37,188 nt of DNA from the NCBI GenBank assembly GCA_031283105.1, contig JAITCL010000048.1:1-37188 (forward strand), read 5' to 3'. Below the pieces are notes generated by a model, which was not told the DNA's origin, made no database searches, and saw nothing but the letters and a program-made list of their open reading frames with translations. Below, in pieces: positions 1 through 8,935 of this stretch (positions within the stretch are counted from its first letter, which is position 1; each line of letters begins with the position of its first letter). Source of the DNA: Treponema sp. (GTDB taxonomy: Bacteria; Spirochaetota; Spirochaetia; Treponematales; Breznakiellaceae). Made by a program: the position numbers and the translations under genes.

Positions 1-960
1 ACAGTTGATTTACTTAAAAAAAATATGCGCCCGTTATTAATTTATTTTTACGCGGCGTTTTTTCTTCCGACTCTGCTAATGACCGCGATTATCGCCATCT
101 CGTTCACAAGACGCATAACACGCCCGATTGTAGAATTAACTGAAGCGACACGGCGCGTTGCCGAAGGGGATTTCTCTTTTCAGATTTTATCGCGCCGTAA
201 TGACGAGCTTGGCATTCTTATCCGTTCTTTTAACTCAATGGTTCAGGATTTGGAAAAAACAAGAGAAGCCCTTGTAAAAAACGAAAAAATATCAATTTGG
301 CAGAACATGGCTCAGCAGCTTGCCCACGAAATTAAAAATCCGCTAACGCCGATAAAACTTTCAGCAGAGCGCGTACTCCGAAGATGGCAGAATAACCCGG
401 AACAAATAGGCGATATTATTGAAAGTTCCATGATGGCGATTATTCAGGAAACGGAAGGGCTTTCCGTTTTGTTAAACGAATTCAGAACATTATCAAAACC
501 GATGGAACCGTCCAAGTCATTGATAAATTTAAAAGTCCCTATAGAAGAAGTTATAAACGAATATTCGGGCTTATACCCGAAAGTGAAATTCAATTTTACG
601 CATATTCAGGAAGACGTACAGGTAAAAATCGATAAACACCGTCTTTCGCAAATTCTTACAAACCTTGTAATAAACGCCATTGATTCAATGTCAGGAAACG
701 GAGAAATTGAAATGAGGACCGATATTGTCAAAAAAAGAGAAGTTTGTTACTGTAGAATAAGCGTCAAGGATTCGGGTAAGGGAATCAGCGAACAGGAAGG
801 GCGTCAAATTTTTACTCCGTATTTTACAACTAAAAAATCAGGCACAGGGTTGGGGCTTCCCATTGTTGAACGAATTGTCACGGATCATGGCGGAACAATC
901 TGGTTTGATTCGGCGGAAGGTGTAGGATCAACATTCTATATCGATCTGCCATCGGCTTGA
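1..960 (+). CDS. NtrY-like sensor histidine kinase, C-terminal part (truncated by window edge)
   Basis: The frame is open to the left edge of the window, so the true start lies outside. Numbering from the ATG at 25, one membrane helix is seen at about 5-27, then a HAMP linker (about 28-80). The dimerisation/phosphoacceptor helix has the H-box LAHEIKNPLTPIK with His101. The ATPase domain has the N-box LTNLVINAID (211-220), a G1 box DSGKGI (249-254) and a G2 box GTGLGLPI (273-280). The wording of the H-box, with NPLTPIKLSAER, is typical of NtrY kinases. It should autophosphorylate and pass phosphate to the NtrX-like regulator that follows directly. The sensory domain is not in the window, so the signal cannot be named. 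Confidence 0.9.
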   Translation, partial: TVDLLKKNMRPLLIYFYAAFFLPTLLMTAIIAISFTRRITRPIVELTEATRRVAEGDFSFQILSRRNDELGILIRSFNSMVQDLEKTREALVKNEKISIWQNMAQQLAHEIKNPLTPIKLSAERVLRRWQNNPEQIGDIIESSMMAIIQETEGLSVLLNEFRTLSKPMEPSKSLINLKVPIEEVINEYSGLYPKVKFNFTHIQEDVQVKIDKHRLSQILTNLVINAIDSMSGNGEIEMRTDIVKKREVCYCRISVKDSGKGISEQEGRQIFTPYFTTKKSGTGLGLPIVERIVTDHGGTIWFDSAEGVGSTFYIDLPSA

Positions 961-968
961 GGTTTAAT

Positions 969-2357
969 ATGCCGTCAATACTAATTATAGACGATGAACC
1001 CGGTATACGAGTAACTCTCGCGTCCGTTCTTGAAGATGAAAAATATAAAGTCTTTACTTCCGAAGACGCGCTTGCCGGAATTGAAACGTTAAAACGCGAA
1101 GTAATTGATCTTGTCTTCCTTGACGTTCTTCTGCCAAAACTTGGCGGCATTAAAGCGTTAGAACAAATACGCAAAGAATGGTCTGTTACGGAAGTTGTCA
1201 TGATTTCGGGTCACGCAAATATCGAAATGGCAGTAAACGCCGTCAAACTGGGAGCTTTTGATTTTTTGGAAAAACCGTTGTCGCTCGATAAAGTTCTTAC
1301 GGTATGCAGAAACGCGCTTGCGATAAAAAAATTACGCGAAGAAAATAAAACATTAAAAAAAATATATGGTTTTAAAAGCGAAGATATAATCGGTACAAGC
1401 ATGGTCGTCAGAAATATACGAGAAGCGGTAAAACAGGCGGCGGCAAGCGACGCGAGAATATTAATCACAGGTGAAAACGGTTCGGGAAAAGAAGTAATCG
1501 CAAGGGCGATCCATTTGTGTTCCGCGCGCGCGGACAACCCGTTTATTGACGTAAACTGCGCGGCAATACCGGAAACGCTGATAGAAAGCGAACTCTTTGG
1601 ACACGAAAAAGGCGCTTTTACGGACGCGGTTTCTACGCGCAAGGGGCGGTTTGAATTAGCGCACGGCGGGACGCTCTTCCTTGATGAAATAGGCGACATG
1701 AGCCTTTCCGCGCAGGCGAAAGTTTTGCGCGTAATTCAGGAACAGAAAATAGAACGTGTCGGCGGAGAAAAAACAATTGAAACCGACGTGCGCATAATAG
1801 CGGCTACAAATCAGGATTTGGAAAAAGCCTGCAAAGAAGGGCGGTTCAGGCAGGATTTATTTTTCAGGTTAAATGTAATCCCGATTCATTCTCCTCCTTT
1901 GCGTGAAAGGAAGGAGGATATTCCGCACCTGCTCTGCCATTTTTTAAAAGTTTTAAACAAGGAAATAACTCTGGAATCCGGTGCTCTGGAACTTCTTGCT
2001 AGCCATGATTGGCAGGGAAATGTCAGAGAACTGAAAAATTTAGCGGAACGAATGGCGGTAATGCACCAGAGGAACGCCATAAACGGGGAAGAACTTGGAA
2101 AACTGCTTAATATAAGGGGAAAAAAGCCCGTAAATACGGCGCAAACCGGCACGGAGCCTGCGTTAACTTCAAACATTTTAGAACAAAATTATAATGAGGC
2201 AAAAGACGGTTTTGAAAAATATTATTTAGAATACCAACTTTTGAAAAACAATGGTATAATATCAAGAACAGCGGAAGCTATCGGAATTTATCCGAGCAAC
2301 CTTCACGCTAAAATAAGAAAGTACGGTATTACAACGGCAAAAAATAGGGAGCAATGA
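969..2357 (+). CDS. NtrX-like sigma54-dependent response regulator
   Basis: 462-residue activator: receiver domain (about 1-120, phosphoacceptor Asp52 in VFLDVLLPK), sigma54 AAA+ domain (about 140-370) and a C-terminal Fis-type HTH (about 415-455). The Walker A is GENGSGKE and the Walker B is GGTLFLDEIGD. The sigma54-contacting loop reads GAFTDA rather than the usual GAFTGA; this variant leaves sigma54 interaction likely but worth noting. The frame opens at a TTG at 957, but the ATG at 969 is preferred because GAGG at 959-962 sits six bases upstream. It follows the kinase immediately, so the two form a two-component pair that should turn on sigma54 promoters; no sigma54 gene is in the window. 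Confidence 0.92.
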   Translation: MPSILIIDDEPGIRVTLASVLEDEKYKVFTSEDALAGIETLKREVIDLVFLDVLLPKLGGIKALEQIRKEWSVTEVVMISGHANIEMAVNAVKLGAFDFLEKPLSLDKVLTVCRNALAIKKLREENKTLKKIYGFKSEDIIGTSMVVRNIREAVKQAAASDARILITGENGSGKEVIARAIHLCSARADNPFIDVNCAAIPETLIESELFGHEKGAFTDAVSTRKGRFELAHGGTLFLDEIGDMSLSAQAKVLRVIQEQKIERVGGEKTIETDVRIIAATNQDLEKACKEGRFRQDLFFRLNVIPIHSPPLRERKEDIPHLLCHFLKVLNKEITLESGALELLASHDWQGNVRELKNLAERMAVMHQRNAINGEELGKLLNIRGKKPVNTAQTGTEPALTSNILEQNYNEAKDGFEKYYLEYQLLKNNGIISRTAEAIGIYPSNLHAKIRKYGITTAKNREQ

Positions 2358-2363
2358 TAATTT

Positions 2364-2966
2364 ATGAAAGAATTGACAGATCGTCAAAAACAGGTCATAT
2401 CCTTTATCGCTAACTATATTAAGAAAAATTCATACCCGCCAACAATAAGAGAGATTGCGGAGCATTTTGGAATTTCGGTAAAAGGAGCGCATGATCACAT
2501 TACCGCCCTGCGTAAAAAAGGACATCTAAAACAGGTTGATAAAAGACCGAGAACAATGGGTCTGATCCATTCAAGACCGGAAGACGCGGATTTAGCGGAA
2601 ATCCCCCTGCTTGGAACAGTCGCCGCAGGGTTACCAATTCTGGCGGAGGAAAATTTTGACGGAAATATTTTGTTTCATCGTTCTATGTTAAGGAAAAATA
2701 AAAAATATTTCGCGCTTAAAGTAAAAGGCGATTCAATGTCCGGCGCGGGTATTCTTGAAGGCGATACCGCTATTATCGAAAAGCAGAATTCAGTCCATAA
2801 CGGTGAAATTGCCGTAGCGGTAATAGATGACGCTGTAACGCTGAAGAGGTTTTTCAGGGAAAGCTCAAGGGTAAGATTGCAGGCGGAAAATCCCGCGTAC
2901 AAGCCGCTTTATAGCCAGGAAGTAAAAATTCTGGGCAGATTATTTACAATAATTCGATCTTATTAA
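2364..2966 (+). CDS. lexA: LexA repressor (SOS regulator, self-cleaving)
   Basis: 200 residues, the usual LexA length. The N-terminal winged HTH (about 1-65) begins with LTDRQKQVISFI and contains PPTIREIAEHFGIS. The C-terminal S24-type latent peptidase carries the Ala88-Gly89 cleavage bond in VAAGLP, the nucleophile Ser124 in GDSM and the general-base Lys161 in VTLKRF, so all self-cleavage residues are intact. It represses DNA-damage genes and is inactivated by RecA-stimulated autocleavage. It starts six bases after the NtrX-like stop; the nearest purine-rich stretch, GGGAG at about 2348, is 11-12 bases upstream of the ATG, so initiation may depend on coupling. No autoregulatory operator was recognised by eye, and the spirochaete LexA box is not assumed. 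Confidence 0.95.
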   Translation: MKELTDRQKQVISFIANYIKKNSYPPTIREIAEHFGISVKGAHDHITALRKKGHLKQVDKRPRTMGLIHSRPEDADLAEIPLLGTVAAGLPILAEENFDGNILFHRSMLRKNKKYFALKVKGDSMSGAGILEGDTAIIEKQNSVHNGEIAVAVIDDAVTLKRFFRESSRVRLQAENPAYKPLYSQEVKILGRLFTIIRSY

Positions 2967-2967
2967 C

Positions 2968-3945
2968 ATGGCTAATTCACCTAACGCATATATTTTTCTT
3001 GGTCCCGAACTTGGAAAAAAGCAGGACGAAGTAGACGCAATAAAACAAAAATTACCAAATGCGGAAACAACGGTTTTTTACGCGGGAGAAACACCTGTCA
3101 GTACAATTGCCGATATAATTCAAAACAGCAGTCTTTTTTCGGAAAAACGTCTGATAATTATAAAAAGCGCGGAAGTAATCAAAAAAAAAGACGAGGTTGA
3201 ACTTCTTGCGTCCTGCATAAACAATATTGACGAAAACACGTCCATTATTCTGCTCTCCGATGAAATAAAACTTGCCGCAGGTTTGGATGACGCTGTTCCG
3301 AAGAACAACCGAAAGATTTTTTACGAGTTATTTGAAAGGGAAAAAAACGAGTGGCTGAAACAATTTTTCAGGCGCGAAGGGTTTAACATTGATAAAGACT
3401 GTATCGCCATAATTCTGGAAATGGTAGAAAACAATACTGAAGCGTTAAAAAGAGAATGTTCGCGCCTTGTGTGTTTTTTACCGCGAAACAAAGACAAAGA
3501 AGAAAACCAGATTAAAGCCGAAGATATTGAGAAATGGCTTTCTCATAACAGGGAGGAATCGGCTTTTACGCTTTTTTCCCGTATTGCCGCAGGCGATTTA
3601 TCAAAAGCGCTTGAATCGCTGTCCGTTATGTTAGCTGCAAAAGAAAGCGCGCAAAGCATTCTTGCGGGGCTTGCGTGGTGTTTCAGGAAACTTGGCGATT
3701 ATCTGTCTCTGTTGGAAACAGGAGACGTGAACAACAGCTTTGAATTAAAAAAAATAGGGCTTTCTTCTCCTAAGGCGAAGGACGATTACTCCGCCGCCGC
3801 CCGCCGGTACAATGCGGAATCGGCGGAAACCTGCCTCGCCCTTACGGCGGAATACGATAATTTACTGCGCTCACCTGTAGGAGTAATGGAACAAATATTA
3901 ATGGACAGATATATTTATAAAATAATAGAAACCTCTAAAAACTGA
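2968..3945 (+). CDS. holA: DNA polymerase III delta subunit (clamp loader)
   Basis: 325 residues, the normal length for HolA. The N-terminal module (about 1-140) starts with the family-like YIFLGPELGKKQDEV and lacks a usable Walker A, as expected for delta. The lid and collar domains follow, with the characteristic NTEALKRECSRL segment near 160 and a C-terminal helical collar ending in the family-like LLRSPVGVMEQILMDRYI. In the clamp-loader complex delta opens the beta sliding clamp. The ATG is one base beyond the lexA stop, so translation is probably coupled. Its stop codon lies in the loop of the hairpin that ends this operon. Confidence 0.88.
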   Translation: MANSPNAYIFLGPELGKKQDEVDAIKQKLPNAETTVFYAGETPVSTIADIIQNSSLFSEKRLIIIKSAEVIKKKDEVELLASCINNIDENTSIILLSDEIKLAAGLDDAVPKNNRKIFYELFEREKNEWLKQFFRREGFNIDKDCIAIILEMVENNTEALKRECSRLVCFLPRNKDKEENQIKAEDIEKWLSHNREESAFTLFSRIAAGDLSKALESLSVMLAAKESAQSILAGLAWCFRKLGDYLSLLETGDVNNSFELKKIGLSSPKAKDDYSAAARRYNAESAETCLALTAEYDNLLRSPVGVMEQILMDRYIYKIIETSKN

Positions 3946-3956
3946 AATTTTTAGAG
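3933..3956. terminator. Bidirectional terminator between convergent holA and hybrid kinase
   Basis: Perfect nine-base stem CTCTAAAAA / TTTTTAGAG (3933-3941 and 3948-3956) around a six-base loop. Downstream on the plus strand comes a T-rich run (3961-3969); the minus side is also T-rich. It lies exactly where two converging units meet, and the holA stop codon is inside the loop. The stem is AT-rich, so strength is uncertain. Confidence 0.6.
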
Positions 3957-3961
3957 ATTCC

Positions 3962-6706
3962 CTATTTTTTGTTAAGATAATCATCAATACTTTTTATTGC
4001 TTCGTCAAATTCGCTATGCAGTAAAAACCCGGCTAAAACGCCAAGCCGCTCTTCAACGGGGGCAGACCATTCTTTTTTCTTTAATTCCGCAAGCAAATTT
4101 TTAGCGGTTTTTTTATTAAACCCGTTACACGCGGCGCGGATTTCAACTAACTTTTCTTTTAATTGAGAATAATCGCCAAGACCGTCTTTCTGTGTTTTTA
4201 ATTCTTTTTCTTCAAATTTATTAATTACAATATATAGTGATTCCATAAATGGCGGAAGTTTTTCTAAAATCAGTTTCATGTTATTATCGCGTCCTGCCTG
4301 TTCCAATATTAACGCTTCCGAGGAAAGCTCTTTTTCACCCACATTGGCAAGAGCGCTCTTCATAGCATGGACATTGATTATAAGCATGGAAATATCGTCC
4401 GCCCTGCGGCATTTGTTTATATAAATCGCTCCCAATATCGCGGCTGCTTTTTTTGCGTCACGGATAAAAAATTCCGCCAACTGCGAATCTATTGCGGTTT
4501 TATTCGCTTTATTGCCAATCATTTCTTTTTGCTTGCGCGCGGCTTCGACAATTTCCGGCGGGTACTTATCACGGATTAATTTGTTAAGAGTCATATTTAA
4601 CTGGCGAATATCAATCGGCTTGGAGATAAAATCATCAAAACCGTTTTTCAGGAACATTTCCGCCTGTCCTGCGAGGGCGTTTGCCGTTAATGCGACAATA
4701 GAGTTTGTATATCCCATACTGCGAATTATTTTTGTCGCTTCAATCCCGTCCATTTTGGGCATCATGTGATCCATAAAAATAACATCGTAATCGCATTTGT
4801 TCCTGATTTTATCAATCGCTTCAAACCCGCTCATCGCTATATCAATAGAAAGATCATAAGACGCCATTAACCCTCTTGCGACATAAAGATTTGTTTCCAC
4901 GTCATCAACGATTAAAACACGCCCATAAGGCATATATTCACGTTTTATCTGCAAGTTTCTTATTCTCTGCTCATTAATAAAGTTAAGCCGCATCAGGTTT
5001 TCCGCAATTTCCTTGCCAATCGTGTCATGATCCGTACATTTTTGCGGTATGCGTATTGTGAACGTAGAACCTACATTCGGCGTGCTTTCTATATCAATAC
5101 TCCCGTTCATCAGCCGCAAAAGGTTACGTGTAATGTTCATGCCAAGCCCGGTGCCTTCAGTCTTGCGATTTGCTTCCATGTTAAACCGGGAATACTCATC
5201 ACCCAACTTTCGCACCTGCTCAGCCGTCATGCCCTGCCCGGTATCACTGATGCAAAAGATAATCGTTACATTATCATCGATTTCAGATTCAGATGAAATA
5301 ACAAGACTTATCGAACCTTCCTGCGTATACTTAAACGCATTAGAAAGCAGGTTGTTTAAAATTTGTTTTATGCGAAGTTCATCGCCAAAAAGCATAACGG
5401 GAACATTCTCATCTACTTTCAGCTTGAATTCGATAGGTTTGCTTTCGTAGCGCATCATGTTCAATTGAACAGTATCGTGAATAAGACTTGCTATATCATA
5501 TTGAATCGGAATTAATTCAAGTTTGCCGGCTTCGATTTTGGAAAGGTCAAGTATATCATTAATTATTCCAAGCAGAAGGTCTGCGGAATTGTAAATCCTC
5601 TCAAGCGCTTCCTTTACAGCTTTGGGAAGCGATTCATCTTGAAGCTGAATTTCCGTAATGCCTAAAATAGCGTTCATGGGCGTGCGAATTTCATGGCTCA
5701 TCTTTGCGAGAAAGTCGCTTTTTGCCTTACTGCTTTCTTCGGCAATTTCAGCTTTACGCATTTCAGCTATCATCGCTCTTTGTTCACGAAGGTCCCTTAT
5801 GTATTCCGTAACAATAAATTCATTCTTGTACTTAACACGGATACAAATTACTTCAACAGGCAATTGTTCCCCGTTCACTTTATGATGCATCCATTCAAAA
5901 CGGCTATAACCATTTCTTAAAGCATCGCCGACAAGTTCAATGCCTTTATCTTTTGAAAGAAGACCGTCAGGCTGATATTCAGGAGAAAGAAGATAAAAAT
6001 TATCCATAAAATTCTGCTTATCTATCATCTCGAACATCTTTACCGATTCCTGATTACAATCAATAAGTCTTAAATCTTTGTCCCAAAAAATCACGCAAAA
6101 AGGAGCGGCATCAAGCATTATCCTGTTACGTTCATCAGCCTCACGGACTTTCATTACCTGATTATTATGATCTACTGTTGTACTTATTATGAGTCCTGTC
6201 GATCTTAATATTTTGATTTCTTCATCTGAAAAAGTACGCTCGTTACGGCAGTCATGTATACTGAAAAAACCCCAGAAATCACTTTCCAGAAACATCGGTA
6301 AAATTACTACGGATTTCGTTTCGTAGTAACCTAGAAAGTTACGATCTTCTTCCGGTAATTCAGATAACGGAGCATTTATATAACTGCCATTTAAAAACAA
6401 ATCTTCCCATTTTTTCTTCATGTTGGATGAAAATTGCAAACCGTACGGAACCTGTATGCGATTTTTACCATAATCGCTAAGCCACTCATACCATAAAATA
6501 AAACGCTGTTCCCCGTTGATTTTTTCGTTACGCCAAATTTGAACGCGATCAACATCTAGGCAGCGTCCTACAACATCAAAACTTTTTAATAATGTCGTTT
6601 CAAATGAAGCGTTTTCATTACCTGCTAATAAAATGGCGGCGACAGTATTTACCGTATCAAGCAAACGCGCCTGTTTTTTTAAATCTTCTTCCTTGTCGAA
6701 AGGCAT
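3962..6706 (-). CDS. Cytoplasmic hybrid histidine kinase, GAF-PAS-HisKA-HATPase-REC-HPt
   Basis: 914 residues with no signal peptide or membrane helix. Order: GAF-like sensor (about 20-180), PAS (about 190-310), a coiled linker, HisKA with His338 in MSHEIRTPMN, HATPase with N-box NNLLSNAFKYT (451-461), G1 box SDTGQGM (487-493) and G2 box GTGLGM. A receiver follows with acidic pair Asp601/602, phosphoacceptor Asp646 in IFMDHMMP and Lys696, then an HPt domain with His780 in VHAMKSALANVG. A full phosphorelay is thus on one chain. The core closely resembles the kinase at 10084-12912, differing mainly in the sensor. It overlaps the HD-GYP regulator gene by one base (TAATG), so the HD-GYP protein is the likely output partner. 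Confidence 0.9.
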   Translation of the reverse strand: MPFDKEEDLKKQARLLDTVNTVAAILLAGNENASFETTLLKSFDVVGRCLDVDRVQIWRNEKINGEQRFILWYEWLSDYGKNRIQVPYGLQFSSNMKKKWEDLFLNGSYINAPLSELPEEDRNFLGYYETKSVVILPMFLESDFWGFFSIHDCRNERTFSDEEIKILRSTGLIISTTVDHNNQVMKVREADERNRIMLDAAPFCVIFWDKDLRLIDCNQESVKMFEMIDKQNFMDNFYLLSPEYQPDGLLSKDKGIELVGDALRNGYSRFEWMHHKVNGEQLPVEVICIRVKYKNEFIVTEYIRDLREQRAMIAEMRKAEIAEESSKAKSDFLAKMSHEIRTPMNAILGITEIQLQDESLPKAVKEALERIYNSADLLLGIINDILDLSKIEAGKLELIPIQYDIASLIHDTVQLNMMRYESKPIEFKLKVDENVPVMLFGDELRIKQILNNLLSNAFKYTQEGSISLVISSESEIDDNVTIIFCISDTGQGMTAEQVRKLGDEYSRFNMEANRKTEGTGLGMNITRNLLRLMNGSIDIESTPNVGSTFTIRIPQKCTDHDTIGKEIAENLMRLNFINEQRIRNLQIKREYMPYGRVLIVDDVETNLYVARGLMASYDLSIDIAMSGFEAIDKIRNKCDYDVIFMDHMMPKMDGIEATKIIRSMGYTNSIVALTANALAGQAEMFLKNGFDDFISKPIDIRQLNMTLNKLIRDKYPPEIVEAARKQKEMIGNKANKTAIDSQLAEFFIRDAKKAAAILGAIYINKCRRADDISMLIINVHAMKSALANVGEKELSSEALILEQAGRDNNMKLILEKLPPFMESLYIVINKFEEKELKTQKDGLGDYSQLKEKLVEIRAACNGFNKKTAKNLLAELKKKEWSAPVEERLGVLAGFLLHSEFDEAIKSIDDYLNKK

Positions 6707-7725
6707 TAAATACGCTTCCTTGCCTCTTTAAAAAGGTCTTTAGCTTCAAAAAAGACCTCAGCTATTTTTGGATCGTAATGAGTACCGGCATTCTCCATAA
6801 TAATTTGAACTGCTTCTTCGTCTGTAAACGCTTTCTTATACGTGCGCTCGGAAACAAGAGCGTCATACACATCTACAATTGCCATAATGCGCCCTTGCAG
6901 GGGAATATCTTCTCCTCTAAGACTATGCGGATAACCTCTTCCGTCCCAGCGTTCATGATGGCTTCCCGCAAATAATCTCGCGTTTCGTAAAAATTCGCCC
7001 TCGCCCGTCCGCGCGATAATTTGATCAATTATCCGCTCGCCTTCTTCGGCGTGGGTTTTCATAATTTCGTATTCTGTGTCTGTAAGTTTACCGGGTTTGT
7101 TTATGATTAAGTCAGTAATAGAAATTTTCCCCAAATCGTGCATACGCGCCGAAGAAATCATTTTTTCAATATCCCAACTGGAAATTACATCTGCATAAAC
7201 TCCGCGTTTTTGCATTTCATTAATCAATATTTTAATATAAGCCGAAGTACGTTCAATATGACCGCCGGTTCCCTTGTCGCGGTTTTCGACAATATTCGCC
7301 AAAACCGAGATTATGCTGTTCTGCAGTCTGTTTAACTGCGCCGTCCGTTCGCGGATTAATTCATCTATTTCAAGATGGGTTTTAATACGGTTTATCAGCA
7401 CAGGCGCGGAGAACGGCTTTGTAATAAAATCCATAGCTCCCATTTCAAACCCATGTACTTCCACTGTCGCGTCAGTGCGCCCTGTTAAAAATACAACGGG
7501 AATATTTACCCATAAACTTTCGGCTTTTAGTCTGCTGAGAGCCTCAAACCCGTCCATCTCGGGCATTTCTATGTCTAAAAGAATAAGATCGGGGATTATT
7601 TTCTCCAAAAGAGAGAACATTTTTGCCGCTGAAGGCATTGTCATAACCCTATATAACTTGTCTAGCGCTTCCTCAGCCATAGAAAGATTAGTATCACTGT
7701 CGTCTACAACAAAAATTGTTTTCAT
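6706..7725 (-). CDS. Response regulator with HD-GYP c-di-GMP phosphodiesterase domain (RpfG-like)
   Basis: 339 residues. The N-terminal receiver (1-120) has Asp8/Asp9, phosphoacceptor Asp51 in LILLDIEMP and Lys103 in ITKPF. The HD-GYP domain (about 135-335) has the metal-binding His196-Asp197 in RMHDLGK, His256-His257 in SHHERWDGRGYP and an intact GYP at 264-266. These residues fit an active cyclic-di-GMP hydrolase, switched by phosphorylation. Downstream and overlapping by one base is a hybrid kinase ending in an HPt domain, the obvious phosphodonor. No convincing ribosome-binding site precedes the ATG; a TATAAT lies only nine bases before it (7735-7740), so a very short or absent leader is possible. 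Confidence 0.92.
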   Translation of the reverse strand: MKTIFVVDDSDTNLSMAEEALDKLYRVMTMPSAAKMFSLLEKIIPDLILLDIEMPEMDGFEALSRLKAESLWVNIPVVFLTGRTDATVEVHGFEMGAMDFITKPFSAPVLINRIKTHLEIDELIRERTAQLNRLQNSIISVLANIVENRDKGTGGHIERTSAYIKILINEMQKRGVYADVISSWDIEKMISSARMHDLGKISITDLIINKPGKLTDTEYEIMKTHAEEGERIIDQIIARTGEGEFLRNARLFAGSHHERWDGRGYPHSLRGEDIPLQGRIMAIVDVYDALVSERTYKKAFTDEEAVQIIMENAGTHYDPKIAEVFFEAKDLFKEARKRI

Positions 7726-7879
7726 TATTATTTAATTATAATATAGATTCGCGGTTTTGAACAGAAAAATTGAAGAATTTATCATATTTATAAACCCTTT
7801 GAGCGTAAAAAAAATAATAAAGTAGTATAAATAAAACGAAAATAATAAGACTAAAGTATATGATAATATTATAAACTAT

Positions 7880-7899
7880 AATTTCTAAACAGAGAAATT
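7880..7899 (-). terminator. AT-rich hairpin downstream of the binding-lipoprotein genes
   Basis: Seven-base stem AATTTCT / AGAAATT with a six-base loop, 21 bases after the stop codon of the lipoprotein gene. The 195-base gap 7726-7920 is otherwise AT-rich and empty. No clean U-tract follows, so this is only a possible end or processing point between the lipoprotein unit and the HD-GYP/kinase unit. Confidence 0.3.
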
Positions 7900-7920
7900 T
7901 TAAATCAGTTATGCAAACAT

Positions 7921-8853
7921 TTATTGCCAGCCGTCAGTATCGTACTCGGCAATATTTTCCTGATTGATCATGAATGTCCTAACCGGGACTTTCTTTTCGT
8001 AAGGCTCCTTGTTCAGAATCTTATAAGCGACTACGACCGATTCCTTTGCAATGGTGATTGGGCTTTGCGCGCCCGTACCGACAAACTGACCGCCCTCGGC
8101 GATTAAGGCTTTGGTCCCCGGAGATCCGTCAATACCATATATGAGGATGTCGGCGCGGTTCGCGGCATTGCAAGCCGCAAAAGCGCCGAGCGCAGTCGGG
8201 TCATTGACGCCCATGATGGCGAGTACTTCGGGATTGGACTTGAGCATTTCTTCAGTATAGCGCAGCGCCGTGGAAAAATCGCCCCGCGAATCCCTCAAAA
8301 ACACTATAGTAAAACCCTTTCCCCCAATAGCCTCATTGAAACCATCAATGCGTTCGCGGGTCGAGAGTCTGGTCGGGGCATCGAGGACGGCGATGGGTCC
8401 GCCATTGGGTAAACGTTTTACCAAGTCAACTCCGCAGATGTAACCCGCGTTCCTGTTGTCCGAACCCACGAAAGCGGCTGCCAGATCAATATCCCTCACT
8501 TCCGAGCCAAAGTTTATGACAGGTATCTTAGCCTGGTTAAGGGAAACCAACGCGGATCGGATCGTTTCCGAGTCAATAGGATGGAGAAAAATAGCGTCGA
8601 TTTTCCGGGAGATCAGCTCCTCGATCTGACTGATCTGTTTATCTGAATCCAGGGCAGAATCAACGGTAATCAGCCTGTCGCCGTTCTTCTCCACTTCTTC
8701 GCGGATTGTTTGCTCCAGAATTGCAAAGAACGGATTATTAATATTATTACAGGTGAACCCGAATGTCTTTGCCTTTTTCTCATGTTTGCAACCGACAAAC
8801 GACACACCCACCACGAGAAGCGCCAATAAAAAGATTGTCATAATCCTTCTCAT
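7921..8853 (-). CDS. RbsB-like sugar-binding lipoprotein, copy 1
   Basis: 310 residues. The start at 8853 is chosen because GGAGG lies just upstream, giving a signal peptide with lipobox VSFVGC (Cys22); the open frame runs 38 codons further without support. The mature part is a type 1 periplasmic-binding fold (Peripla_BP_4 / RbsB family) with NNPFF after the first strand, QISQIEELISRKIDAIF, a GSDN segment followed by NAGY, and GVNDPTALGAFA. It binds a sugar or related small ligand outside the inner membrane. No ABC permease or ATPase gene is nearby; instead two hybrid kinases flank it. It is a close paralogue of the next gene upstream (8936-9868), and the differences include predicted ligand-site residues. 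Confidence 0.88.
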   Translation of the reverse strand: MRRIMTIFLLALLVVGVSFVGCKHEKKAKTFGFTCNNINNPFFAILEQTIREEVEKNGDRLITVDSALDSDKQISQIEELISRKIDAIFLHPIDSETIRSALVSLNQAKIPVINFGSEVRDIDLAAAFVGSDNRNAGYICGVDLVKRLPNGGPIAVLDAPTRLSTRERIDGFNEAIGGKGFTIVFLRDSRGDFSTALRYTEEMLKSNPEVLAIMGVNDPTALGAFAACNAANRADILIYGIDGSPGTKALIAEGGQFVGTGAQSPITIAKESVVVAYKILNKEPYEKKVPVRTFMINQENIAEYDTDGWQ

Positions 8854-8871
8854 GCCATTTCCTCCGAATCT

Positions 8872-8877
8872 ATTATA
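8872..8877 (-). promoter_or_regulatory. Candidate -10 hexamer for the copy 1 lipoprotein
   Basis: A perfect TATAAT on the minus strand, 18 bases upstream of the ATG at 8853 and between the two tandem lipoprotein genes. No good -35 is visible at the usual distance, so it may be weak or activator-dependent. It suggests copy 1 can be expressed apart from copy 2. Confidence 0.35.
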
Positions 8878-8935
8878 TTTTTTTTCTACTATTGTGAGAG
8901 GTCTTCCTTCTTCTTTGTGAGAAATTTTTGGGATA

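Noticed and set aside
957-968. TTG start for the NtrX-like regulator
   Set aside because: The ATG at 969 has a well-placed GAGG site and matches the receiver domain start.
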